Assembly: GCA_022749755.1 (NCBI GenBank)
Contig: CM040441.1
Location: 16,307,475-16,371,474, forward strand
Length of the DNA: 64,000 nucleotides
Origin: Azadirachta indica
Taxonomy: Eukaryota > Streptophyta > Magnoliopsida > Sapindales > Meliaceae
Direction: 5' to 3'
Positions 22,960 to 33,936 of this stretch are shown here, one piece after another. A program made the translations under genes and the position numbers. Under the pieces are notes generated by a model. That model saw only the letters and a list, made by a program, of their open reading frames with translations, was not told the DNA's origin and searched no databases. Positions within the stretch are counted from its first letter, which is position 1, and each line of letters opens with the position of its first letter.

Positions 22960-25625
22960 GGGCCGTTTGGGAATGATTTTGTTGATAGCCTGAATTTTTG
23001 TGAAGAATGTGTGCTTGGAAAAACACATAGGGTAAAGTTTACAACAAGTGTACATAAGACCAAGGAATGTTTAGATTATGTGTATTCGGACATTTGGGGA
23101 CCTGCACAAGTAACTTCTTTGGGTGGTGCCAAGTATTTTATGTTTATAATTGATGATTTTTCTAGGAAGGTGTGGACCTATGTCTTGAAAAGTAAGGATA
23201 AGGTTTCGAAAACTTTTAAGACGTGGAAGCAACTTGTAAAGACTCAGAAAGGCAGAAAAGTTAAAGTGCTAAGAACAGACAACAGGATGGAATGGAATAT
23301 TGTAGTGGTGAGTTTGAAAGCTTTTGCAAAGAAAGTGGTTTGGCAAGACACAAGACCGTTAGGTATACGCTTCAGCAAAATGGCTTAGCTGAGAGGTTAA
23401 ATAGAACATTTATGGAGAAGGTAAGATGTATGCTTATCAGTGCAAAGTTGTCAAAATAATTTTGGGTGGAAGTTGTTGCTACAGTAGCATTCCTTGTTAA
23501 TAGAAGTCCCTCCACCACTTTGAACTTTAAAACACCAGAAGAAGCCTAGTCTAGTTACCCCCAAACCTGTCTCAGCTCAAGATTGTTGGTTGTGTAGCTT
23601 ATGCTCACAGTAATCAAGGAAAAATTGAACTTAGAGCTGTGAAAGGGGTGTTTATAGGTATCCAGAGGGGGTAAAAGGCTATAAACTCTGGTGCAAGGTG
23701 GGAGATTAGCATAAATGTATCATTAGCAGGGATGTGGTCTTTAATGAAGATCAAATGCTGGAAAATCTGAAGCACAATGATCCAGAAATGTTAAGTCAGA
23801 AATTAGACACTGATTTCGAAGATGTCGAAGAAACTCTTAGTGGTATCCTGCTTGAGGTAGAGCAGACAAAAAAGACTCAATCACTATCTCTGCCACAATT
23901 AGAAGAAGATCAGAAGAGTGGTTCAGAGATACAAGATTATAATCTGGTTAGAGACAGGGCAAAGAGACAGATTAAGCCATCTATAAAGTATGGTTATGCT
24001 GACTTAATAGCTTATGCCTTAGTGGTAGCTGATGAAGTGAATTCTGAAGAACTAATGAGTGTTTTCGAAGCTTTAAAAAGTCTTAAAGCAGCTGAATGAA
24101 AGAAAGCACTGCTTGATGAGCTTGAATCATTAAAGAAGAATAACACCTGGTTACTTGTTAAGAAACCTAAAGGTAGAAGGGTGATTGGATGCAAATGAAT
24201 TTTCAAAGTAAAGAATGAACTACCTGGTGTTGATACAACTAGATTCAAAGCAAGGCTCGTGGAAAAAGGCTTCATGCAAAAGGAAAGAATAAATTACACT
24301 GAGGCATTTTCACTTGCAGTTAGACATTGCTCAATTAGGATTTTACTAGCTTTGGTGGCTATGTTTGACATGGAATTGGAGCAAATGGATGTAAAAACAA
24401 CATTCCTACATGGAAAGCTTGATGAAGAAATTTTTATGAGTCAACCGGAAGGATTTGTTACTGTTGGCAAGGAGGATTATGTATGTTTGCTGCAAAGGCC
24501 ACTTTATGGACTTAAGCAATCACCTAGACAATGGTACAAGAGGTTCGATGAGCTTATGGTGTCCCAAGGATATTCGAGGAGCTTATTTGATAGTTGTGTT
24601 TACTTCAAAGGTATTGCTTGTGATGACATGATTTATCTATTGCTTTATGTAGATGATATGTTAATTACAAGTAAAGATAAAAGAAAGGTAGCTGAGTTGA
24701 AGAGCCGGTTAAGTTCAGCCTTCGAGATGAAAGACCTTGGGTCAGCAAGAAGAATTTTGGGAATGGAAATCAGCTAAAATAGGAAAGAAGGGCTGCTTTA
24801 TCTATCACAGGTATAATATATGATAAAACTCTTACAGAATTTTGATATGTTAGATTCAAAACCTGTCTAAGTACCATTTGTAGCTCACTTTAAGTTGTCA
24901 AGCAATTAAGCACCAGAAAACGATGAAGAAAAATAGTAGATGCGAAATGTACCATATGCAAGTGTAGTTGGGAGCCTAATGTATGCCGCGGTATGCTTAA
25001 GGCCAGACTTAGCTCACTCAGTCAGTGCAGTAAGTAGGTTCATGGGCAATCCAGGAAAAACACATTGGGGTGTTGTTAAATGGATGATGAGATATCTCAA
25101 GGGCACTATAACCTATGGTTTAGTGTATGGTAAAGAGAAACTGAGGGAAGAGTTTGTCGTTGGTTTTGTTGACTTCGATTATGCTAGAGATATGGACAAA
25201 AGAAGATCTCAAACAGGCTATGTATTCACATTATGTTGTTGTATGGTGAATTGGAAAACAAGTTTGCAACCTGTTGTGGCATTATCAACTACAGAAGCAG
25301 AGTATATAACTGCTGCAGATGCTGTTAAGAAGCATTATGGATGAAAGGCTTAACATTTTAGCTTGGTTTAAGGCAAGAAACAATATGCATATACTGTGAT
25401 AGCCAAAGTGCTATTCAATTGTTCAAAAATCATGTTTTTCATTAGAGAATCAAGCACATAGATGCCAGATTTCACTTTATAAGAGATGATGTTGGGAAAA
25501 GAACTGTGAAGTTAGTAAAGATTGACACTGAAGATAATCCTGCAGATGCTTTCACTAAAGCTTTACCTAGTTATAAGTTTAGACATTGTCTAAACTTATT
25601 CAATGTTATTGAAATAGAAACCTAA
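22960..25625 (+). pseudogene. Copia integrase, reverse transcriptase and RNase H remnants, copy 2
   Basis: A 5-bp tandem duplication near 23292 shifts the integrase frame just after the RTDNRME acidic motif. Further stops are shared with copy 1. Open pieces at 23734-24099, 24259-24777 (RT with YVDD) and 24940-25344 follow. The RNase H start is better kept than in copy 1: it reads through SLQPVVALSTTEAEY, because the 1-bp insertion of copy 1 is absent. Confidence 0.88.
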
Positions 25626-25663
25626 AGAAAGGAGAGGCATACTAGTTGGTGAATTAAGAATCA

Positions 25664-26165
25664 AGGTAGAGATTTGTGAAGAATTATTCATAATTCACCA
25701 AGTCAGTAACCCAGCTAGATTGCCAAGTGAGAAAATTTTGCTGAGCTGGAAGGTTGAAGGCTGAAAGTTGGAAGCATGAGCTGGTAATCAGGTTAGTTAA
25801 ATCATTTTTTCAGGTTGTTAAAGTTAGAAAAAAGGTTGTTAGAGTTAGTTACAAACAAGTTGGCAAGATTACTATGGTAGTTGGAGGTCTAGCATGTGTG
25901 GTGTTGTTTGAGGTCAGTACATGTATTTTTGAAGTCTTTCTTGGTAGAGGAGCTGAGTTGAAAATTACATTTTTGTAATCGAGTTGTGATGAAATAAAAG
26001 AAGAGACGTCTCTCTAGAGACTATTCTGAAAATTCTGGACAATAATTCTTATTCTTTGTTGTTTAGTTCATTTTGTCTTTGAAAGTGCATTCCAAGTGCT
26101 TGTGAAAAATTTCCAAAGGACTTGACATTTAATTTCAATCTTGGTTGAGTTGCTGGTTTCTTACA
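25664..26165 (+). repeat. Purine tract and 3' LTR of copia copy 2
   Basis: Tract at 25664-25673, LTR at 25675-26165, 491 bp, ending TTTCTTACA and followed by CGTAG. Confidence 0.92.
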
Positions 26166-26432
26166 CGTAGTTCTCTAGAAGATGGACAAAAGGAATCCCA
26201 AGTAGCATTTAAAAAAAGAAAATATTAGCATTTTTTTTAAAATTTTATTTTTAGTTTAAGTTACCATATTACCTTTTCAAAACCAACGGCACAATGACAG
26301 CTAAGAACGTTAGGGGGTATGTGTTATTTTCTAATAATGCAGGGTATCTGCCATTTTTAAAACTTCAGAGAGGTATCTGCCAATTTTTCTTTTATACATA
26401 TTAGTTCCAATAATGAAACCTTAAATAATGAG

Positions 26433-26820
26433 ATGATCCTTATTCATATTTTACACCTTCATCATTATTTTAATAAGTGAAATAAGAGAATTAATTTAGT
26501 AGCAAGGAGATTAAGATAAGCGCAGACAGCTATATATTAATCTCTTCACTGATACTAATCGATTTTTAACAATTTGACAAGAGCTAGCTCTTCTGCTTTT
26601 GCTTTTGCTCTTGAGCTGCATGTGTGGTTAATTTACTTGTTCTCATCTTCTTTTTTTTTTTTTCTTAAATATTTCTGCAAGGTTTTGCTTGGAGGTTACT
26701 TACAAAAGGATAAAAGAAACGATTTCACAAAGGGCAATGAAGAAACGAGAGCTGCTTTATTTTATCCAGGGCGACCTCCATTATTTTGTTATTTCATTAC
26801 GATAAACTTCCGTGATTAAA
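26433..26820 (+). repeat. CT-rich intergenic module, copy 6
   Basis: Block 2 counterpart of copy 1, with the same internal deletion. Confidence 0.6.
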
Positions 26821-27138
26821 TTTGAGCAATTAATGGCAGTGCTAATTGTAGGGGTGACAATTCGAGTTAGCGCATTGTATTTATATTTAGCAAATAATAC
26901 GTAATATATTTAAAGATAACCTGGACCGTTCTTATTTAATAATTTTATCAAGAATTGAAACCCTAACTCAATTTATTTATTTATTTATTTAAAATTATGT
27001 TAAGCATGTAATTTGTTTAACATAATTTTTATATAATTAAATATATATTCTAAAATACTTAAAATATTACATATCAAATACTAAAATATTTATAATATTA
27101 ATTATATATTAAATGTTAATATACTCTAGTTGTTTTAC

Positions 27139-27255
27139 AGGAATTTCTTTCTCCATCGAAGATATCAAACCGATGAAGCTTCCTATTTCCTGTAAACTCA
27201 TAGAAGAATAGCGTATATGACAACACTATCAAGAAATTTAAAGCAGATACAATTA
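27139..27255 (-). pseudogene. SPH type-B relic, block 2
   Basis: Counterpart of 6146-6262, with the same FDIFDGER-coding remnant. Confidence 0.75.
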
Positions 27256-27577
27256 ATTAATGTTCTTCCAGTCTCGGTTAGTTTATGCCCTAGCAGGGTT
27301 CTATACCCTCTCATTCTGTAAATCCCTCTGCCTTGATCAATACAGTATAGTTACCATAACATACATAACAGTCACAAATAGGTAATCCAATTACCCATTA
27401 TGGATTAGTTTAATTTTTTTTTTTTTTTAATGTTTTGATAGAATAAAGATCAATTTCGTTCAAAATTCAAATGAAAATTTAAATATTGCAATTGTTTTTG
27501 GCAACAGAATATATTTATTAACATTACTAAGAGATGCATTCATTATAAAATGCATACTTTGGTGAGGCATTAATTAA

Positions 27578-27996
27578 TTAATCTTTATTCCATAGTAGAC
27601 ACTGTTCATTTCTTTCATAATGATGTGGACCTTCATGTGGCTGCAAACATGGACCCTCTTCTCTTATCTTCCATTGACAAAATTCGCAAACTAGAGGTCC
27701 TTGACGACTCTGATCGTAGGCATCAAAATAATGTAATTTGCCATTGAAATGGAATGTCACTCCGCAGAAAAACAAGGTGCTTGCGAAGAAAAAATGTGGG
27801 CGAATGAAAAAGAATATCTGTCCTTAAAGGACAGAACATGTGGGCCAAGATCATCGTCCGCTGATTTACAATGAACCGTCAGATGTCCACGCTGTGACAA
27901 ATCATTGATAATCTCAACAGTTGCAGCTTTGCAATATGAAATACGTAGTAGCATCATCATCATCGTAAGGGAGATAAATTTGGCCAAAGAACCCAT
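27578..27996 (-). pseudogene. S-protein homologue type A, copy 4 (frameshift in the middle)
   Basis: Counterpart of intact SPH-A1. One G is missing at 27798-27800 (GGG against GGGG at 6805-6808), so the frame breaks after YSFSFA. The first part (27757-27996) ends in a short wrong-frame tail, while the C-terminal half remains open at 27578-27775. The signal peptide has one methionine more than SPH-A1. A single homopolymer indel separates it from an intact gene, so a read check is needed. TATA-like box at 28056-28064. Confidence 0.85.
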
Positions 27997-28055
27997 CTTA
28001 ATCTATCTGTTCAATTTGTAGTATATTGTCATAAAATATTGAAATATTGTCTTCT

Positions 28056-28064
28056 CTTTAAATA
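28056..28064 (-). promoter_or_regulatory. TATA-like box of SPH-A4
   Basis: Conserved TATTTAAAG-type string 60 bp upstream of the ATG at 27996. Confidence 0.5.
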
Positions 28065-28769
28065 CCAACAACAACAACAACAGCAGCGGTAAGGTGTTGG
28101 AGAAAAATTAATTAATGTTTTAAAAAGTACTATTAAATTTTATGAGTTACATAATATTATAAATCGTTGTAATTATAATTAAGTTTCAAATTACACCATT
28201 AGTTGTATCAAATATTTTCATTTAATACATGAGTTAGAAATATTTTATTTTTTATTCTTTTGCCTAAATTAATTTATTGCTATATAAAAGTACTTGTGTC
28301 CCGGTCTTTAATTGAAATATTAATAAAAAAAACAATGAAATAGAGAAAGAAAGAAAGAAAAAGTTATATATTTATATATTATCAAAAGTTTTATTTGAAT
28401 ATTGTAATTTTAAATAGTCGTCACGTTGAAGAGTTGACAATTTATCTCGTGATGGTCATATCCATTGAAAGGATTGGTTATGAGCGTTGGCTTGCATCTT
28501 GGAGCCATGCATATATAAAAAACTGTCACTACCCACACAAGAGTGGGGGACTTTTTAATTTTATGATAATTCTTTTTCTTTTTGATTTTGGTATAATTCA
28601 CATTAGTGTATATAAACAAATTAAATGGAAAAATATTGGTAGAGTAAATATTAATTAAGATATAATATTCCTAATTGGTGGAGTCAATTTGATATAATAA
28701 ACATAAATATTTATTAACATTCAATAACTAACGAAGAAAAAAAAAAATAATCACTATGCATTTTATATA

Positions 28770-28889
28770 GGAAAATTGGTATGTATCCCCCCGACGAATA
28801 GAGAATCGGCAGATATCCCCCTCAAGTTTTAAAAATGACAGAGGCTCCCTCTGGACTATTAGCAAACAACATATACCCCCTGACGTTTT
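28770..28889 (+). mobile_element. MULE left-terminus relic, block 2 unit
   Basis: Third copy of the relic seen at 7778 and 13574. Confidence 0.72.
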
Positions 28890-29185
28890 AATGAGCTGAA
28901 CGCCTGCTACTATTGCAGATTTTCCATTGCTGCTTCTGCTGGTGTTTTTTACTTCTTTTTACTGTTAATTCAGTCTGTTAACTTCTGTTCTCTTATCTTT
29001 CGGCCGTCTGGTTAATTCACTTGTTCTCTTTTTATTTTTCTTAATTATTTCTGCATGGTTTTGCTTGGAGGCTTTTCAGAAAAAGAAAGGAAACCATTTC
29101 ACAAAGGGGCAATGGAGAAATGGGAGCTGCTTCATTTTTCCCGGGGCAACTTACTCCATTATTTTGTTATTTCATTCTGAAAAGT
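28888..29185 (+). repeat. CT-rich intergenic module, copy 7
   Basis: Block 2 counterpart of copy 2, directly joined to the MULE terminus. Confidence 0.6.
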
Positions 29186-30313
29186 AAGCAAGTTTTAATG
29201 AGTATAATCTCATTTTATTAGTATTACGAAGATTGAATGATGCATATTAATGTGGCATATTTTCACTTAGGAGCTCCCTAAATTTAAGTAATTATGATAA
29301 CTCCTCTGATCAAATTTAAGCCATTATATTGGCTGTGCTAGTGTAAGGCGGGCAATTCAGGTTAACTTATAGTATTCTTGTCTGTCAGATAATAAAACGT
29401 AATATATTTTAAGTTAATTCAAATTTGACCTATTTAATAATCGTATCAGAAATTAAAACTCCAACCCAACCCATTTATTAAATAAGTTATCGATTTAAAA
29501 ATTGTGTCGCTTGTTTAACATAACTTTTATATAATTTAATATATATTCTAAAATATTTATATATTACATAACAATTGCTAATAAATTTTAGTTTAATTTT
29601 TTTTAAAAAATTTTGGATGGGAGTGAGAAAGCTCACCCATGAAGTAATAAATTTTATTCTAAATTATATTAAATACTTTTTGAAATATTAAAAATATAAT
29701 TAAAAATTTTTAAAATATGAAAAATCCAAACCCGACCTAATTATTGATTATGTCACACTAATATTCATATCACATATTTATTAATTGTATTATTTTAAAT
29801 TAACTCAAATATGATAATTCCGCGTTGTGTTTGTATTGGATTGCTGGGCCGTTGGACTTAGCAACCCTAGTTAATGACTTTCTTTCTTTTTTCAATCCTT
29901 CTCCTTGCATCTTTTAAAATTAAAATAATTATGAAATAATATTATAATTTTCATCTTTCTTTAATGTTAAAGATTTTCATAAAAAGAGGAATTATATTTT
30001 TCAATTATAAAAGATTGAATAATTTTTTCATTTACTTTTGTCATAGTTTAATTTTAAATATCAATATATTCTTTTCAATACATTATCCTCCTCCTCCTCC
30101 TCCTTTTTCTTTATGTATTTATTTTAAGCAATCTCCAAGCAAAAGAAAAAACAGGAGAAGCAAAATGAAAAGAATATAAAGCAAAATGCAGTAAAATAAA
30201 AAACTCTAGCAGGAACAACAACAATAAAATACACATCAAAGAAACGTTTAGTTAACAATCAATGAAATCAGAGAATTAAAAAAATAATATTAATAATATT
30301 ATTATACGATGAT

Positions 30314-30838
30314 TCACAAAAACAATATGCATTCAGATTTCCATCCATAACGAAAAGCTCCTTCGTCTCCTTCCCAGACAAACAAGGACCAGGAGGTAAT
30401 ATACTCCTGCCAGTTACACGCTTTGGAGGAATCTCTTTCTCCATCGAAGATGTCGAGCCAGTGAAGCTTTCCATTCCACGAAAACCCACAGAAGAATAGA
30501 GTATTTAGAATATTGCTATCAAGGAATTTAAAGGAAGAGCTATCATTATATCGGAGCATATATTCACTAAGATCGTCATCCTTAGACTTACAATGAATTG
30601 TACGACTCGAACCAGGTCTTATATATTGTGAAACTGTATAGATTTTGCTATCGCCAGGGAAGTTGTATAAATGCTCATCGAGTCTAATGAACGTGAAGGC
30701 AGATTTAACACTCCCCCAGCTAACAGTCTTCCTCTGAAAGATGAAACCTGATGAAAGTAGGTGATCTTTCCCGGATTTTATTAACCAGAGGATGATTTTT
30801 TTGGTGCTGATTCTTCCCCATATTATTTGTGGTAGCAA
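30314..30838 (-). CDS. S-protein homologue type B, SPH-B3 (open, atypical N-terminus)
   Basis: An open frame of 174 codons. Residues 70-174 form an S1-family domain: IHCKSKDDDL at 81-90, FFCGFSWNGKLHW at 115-127, DIFDGERD at 129-136, a CNWQ segment at 141 and GWKSEC at 165-170. It has the four canonical cysteines (83, 117, 141, 170). The first 65 residues match nothing in the family and give no clear signal peptide, so the annotated start may be wrong or the gene may have lost its secretion signal. It begins 22 bp downstream of the end of SPH-C3 on the same strand. Only this one of three type-B copies is open. Confidence 0.7.
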   Translation of the reverse strand: MLPQIIWGRISTKKIILWLIKSGKDHLLSSGFIFQRKTVSWGSVKSAFTFIRLDEHLYNFPGDSKIYTVSQYIRPGSSRTIHCKSKDDDLSEYMLRYNDSSSFKFLDSNILNTLFFCGFSWNGKLHWLDIFDGERDSSKACNWQEYITSWSLFVWEGDEGAFRYGWKSECILFL

Positions 30839-30859
30839 AGTTGATGAGATAAGATAAGA

Positions 30860-31294
30860 TCATGTGTATCCAACGACGAATTCCATCCGTTTATACCTCC
30901 GTTTATTCCTTCCGTAAATACCTCCGTTTATCTTTAACTTCCATACACAGCTTTGGCAACGACGAATTCCATCCTCCACCTTCTCGAAGGCATCGAACCA
31001 ATGTAATTTCCCATTGAATGTCACTCCACCAAACAAAAAAAAAAAAAAAAAAAAAAGGTTTGTTTGAAAAAATGTGGCCAAAACTGAAAAGAATATTTTT
31101 GATGATGGGAGAGAACATGTGGACTCCGATCATCATCCACTGATTTACAGTGGACCGTAAGATCTGAACGCTGTGCCAAATCATTGATAATCTCAACGGC
31201 AGTCTCACCATTAATGCATGAATACCATCGTCATCATCATCGTCCTCGTCGTCTTCGTATTTACTAACATAATTAATTTGCCCATACAAGTCAT
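30860..31294 (-). pseudogene. S-protein homologue type C, copy 3 (poly-T expanded)
   Basis: Same gene as 9863-10293. The A run is 22 long (31035-31056) and is preceded by a C-interrupted AAAC. Signal-peptide and mature parts are in different frames. Confidence 0.82.
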
Positions 31295-31712
31295 CTTAAT
31301 CTTAATCTTAATCTTAATCTTTCTCTTTTAATCGTAGTTAGGATTAATAAAAATATTGGAATTTTGTCTTCTCTTTGTATACCAACGCCAACCGCACGGT
31401 CAAGCTGTGATAAATGTAATGCTCGAGAAGAATGTACGTTTTAAAAACTACTATTATTTAATTTTATGACTTGCATATTAATTATAAACTGTTATATTTC
31501 TGCCAATTATTTTAATTTAATACATGAGTTATAAATATTTTATTTATTACTTAAATTATTTCATATATAAGAAGAAAGAAAAAAAAAAAATATATTTATT
31601 TTATTTGTTATCAAAAGTTTTATTTAAATATTGCATTTTTAAATAAGTGTGACATCAAAGATTTTATATTTATCTTGTAATGGTCATATTCATGGAGAAG
31701 ATTGGTTATGAG

Positions 31713-32118
31713 TGATAGAAGGTGCTACACATTTCTAGACTTATCTAAAATTAACAAAATATGTAATAAATAAATGAAGTAAGAAGACTCTAATATAAAC
31801 TAAAAGTACTTATGGAGCAAATAAAAATTAGTGCTTAATAAAATATTAAAAGAATTCTCTAGATTTTTTGATTACAAGATGTAACTCACCGACTTGTAAA
31901 GCCTATGAATAGGTAACTGTATGTGTAGTTGAAAAGGTGGAAAATACAATTAAACAATCACTAGCCTTTCTCTTACTTACGTACCACTCCCATCTCTTCA
32001 CTACAAATTCACTTGCATATTCACTTTTCTTACAACAAGCTAATCATCAGATCCAACTCCTACGGTATAATCCATCATTCCATAACACTCATCAAAATTT
32101 TCTCTCTCTCTACCATCA
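31713..32118 (+). mobile_element. Solo LTR (406 bp), block 2
   Basis: Third copy of the solo LTR, same ends and flanks as 10707-11112. Confidence 0.82.
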
Positions 32119-32446
32119 GTGAACATTAGGTTGCATTTTAGAATTATAAAGAGTAATCACTACCCGTAAAAACAGAGGACTTTTTAATTTTATGGTAATA
32201 CTTATTCTTTGTTTTAGTATGATAAACATCAATTAACATAAACAAATTATAAGTAAGAAAATACTGGTAGAGTGAATATTGAACGAGATAATATTGGTAC
32301 CGTGAATATTGAATGAGATATAATATTTCTAATTTTTTATTTTTTATTTATTAACAATCAATGCTTATGCTACCCACTTCTTTCTCTATTAGTTCAAATG
32401 AATATTAAATGTTTTGTTTAAAAAAATAAATAAATCTTAATTAGTG

Positions 32447-32920
32447 AGATCATCCTTATTCATATTATACACCTTATTTTAATAGAGGAAAGAAGAGGAT
32501 TAACTAGCAAAAAGATTAAGAAAAGCACAGACAGATATATATTAATTTCTTCGCTGATATTAATTGATTTAACAATTTGACAAGAGCTCTTTTGCATTTG
32601 CTCTTGAGCTGAATGCTGCTTCTATTGCAGATTTTTAATTGCTGCTTCTGCTGGTATTTTACTTCTTTGTGCTTTTAATTCAGTCTGTTAACTTGTTTTC
32701 TCTTCTCTTTCGGCCTTCTGGTTAATGCACTTGTTCCATTTTTCTTTTTCTTTTTTATTTTTCTTTTTCTGAAATATTTCTGGAAGGTTTTGCTTGGACG
32801 CTACATAGAAAAAGAAAAGAAACCATTTCACAAAAGAAAAATGGAGAAATGGGAGCTGCTTCATTTTTCCTGGGCCAACTTACTCCGTTATTTTGTTATT
32901 TCACTCTGAAAAATAAACAT
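32447..32920 (+). repeat. CT-rich intergenic module, copy 8 (long form)
   Basis: Block 2 counterpart of copies 3 and 5. Confidence 0.6.
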
Positions 32921-33386
32921 GTTTCTAATCAGTATAATCTCATTTTATTAGTATCATGAATATAAAATGATGCATATTAATGTAGCATATTTTCACTCAG
33001 TGGCCCCCATAATTTAAGTAATTATGATAACTCTTCTGATTAAATTTAAGCCATTATTGGCTGTAATAATTGTAGGGTGACAATTTGGGTTAGCGTATTG
33101 TATTTGTATCTGTCAAATAATAAAATGTGATATATTTTAAGAATTAGTTTATAACATACATAACATACATTATGGCAAATTACGTAACATACATTATGGA
33201 TTAGTTTAATTTTCTTTTTCATGTTTTGATAGAATAAAGATCAATTTCGTTCAAAATTCAAATGAAAATTTAAATATTGCAATTAATATATAATATATAT
33301 TTGTTTTCGGCAACAGAATATATTTATTAACATTATTAAGAGATGCATTCATAATAAAATGCATACTTTGGTGAGGCATTAATTAA

Positions 33387-33806
33387 TTAATCTTTATTCC
33401 ATGGTAGACAGTGTTCATGGATTTCATAATGATCTACACCTTCATGTGGCTGCAAACATGGACCCCCTTCTCTTATCTTCCATTGACAATAAAGGCAAAG
33501 TAGAGGTCCTTTACGACTCTGATCGTAGGCATCGAAATAATGTAATTTGCCATTGAAATGGAATGTCACTCCGCAGAAAAACAAGGTGTTTGCGAACAAA
33601 AAAACTGGGTTGAATGAAAAAGAATATCTTTCATTAAAGGACAGAACATGTGGGCCAAGATCATCGTCCGCTGATTTACAATGCACCGTCAGATGTCCAC
33701 GCTGTGACAAATCATTGATAATCTCAACAGTGGTAGCTTTGCAATATGAAATACGTTGTAGCATCATCATCATCATAAGGGAGATAAATTTGGCCAAAGA
33801 ACCCAT
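33387..33806 (-). CDS. S-protein homologue (S1 family), SPH-A5
   Basis: Intact 139-residue secreted protein whose sequence appears identical to SPH-A3 (18188-18607). It has a five-methionine signal peptide, the LTVHCKSADDDLG motif, six mature cysteines and the CLPWNKD end. The perfect match marks this pair as the most recent copies of the cluster. TATA-like box at 33866-33874. Confidence 0.9.
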   Translation of the reverse strand: MGSLAKFISLMMMMMLQRISYCKATTVEIINDLSQRGHLTVHCKSADDDLGPHVLSFNERYSFSFNPVFLFANTLFFCGVTFHFNGKLHYFDAYDQSRKGPLLCLYCQWKIREGGPCLQPHEGVDHYEIHEHCLPWNKD

Positions 33807-33865
33807 CTTAATCTATCTGTTCAATTTGTACTATATGTTCATAAACTATTGGAATATTGTCTTCT

Positions 33866-33874
33866 CTTTAAATA
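33866..33874 (-). promoter_or_regulatory. TATA-like box of SPH-A5
   Basis: TATTTAAAG-type string 60 bp upstream of the ATG at 33806. Confidence 0.55.
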
Positions 33875-33936
33875 CCAACAACAACAACACCAGCAGTAAC
33901 TTGTTGGAGAAAAATTAATTAATGTTTTAAAAGGTA

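Larger units (their letters stand above)
21143..26165 (+). mobile_element. Ty1/copia LTR retrotransposon, copy 2
   Basis: Duplicate of 154-5172, moved as part of the block and not by transposition: flanks and internal lesions are the same. The 5' LTRs of the two copies differ at one position (near 490/21489), against about 30 differences between 5' and 3' LTR within one copy. Confidence 0.95.
19374..26389 (+). mobile_element. MULE-type (Pack-MULE-like) element interrupted by copia
   Basis: The left end GGAAAATTGG (19374) and right end CCAATTTTTC (to 26389) are the outer tips of inverted repeats of roughly 100-120 bp. They are flanked by TTTTATATA (19365-19373) and TTTTATACA (26390-26398), a 9-bp target duplication with one mismatch, as expected for Mutator-like elements. 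Without the copia insert at 21143-26165 the element is about 2.0 kb. It has no transposase. It carries a kinesin exon relic (20212-20276). A captured host fragment inside a transposase-less MULE is the defining feature of a Pack-MULE. Confidence 0.75.
28128..33936 (+). repeat. 5.8-kb SPH unit, single copy in the second block
   Basis: Same unit as 7136-12933, present once here. It carries SPH-B3, SPH-C3, the solo LTR and intact SPH-A5. Spacers 29185-30310 and 32925-33385 are A+T-rich and hold no gene I can recognise. The difference of one unit between the blocks is what unequal crossing-over inside a tandem array produces. Confidence 0.88.

Noticed and set aside
30268..30489. Alternative frame over the end of SPH-B reading GPCLSGKETKEL
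   Set aside because: At first it looked like the true C-terminus after a frameshift, but the other frame keeps the four canonical cysteines and the aromatic end, so this one is a shadow.
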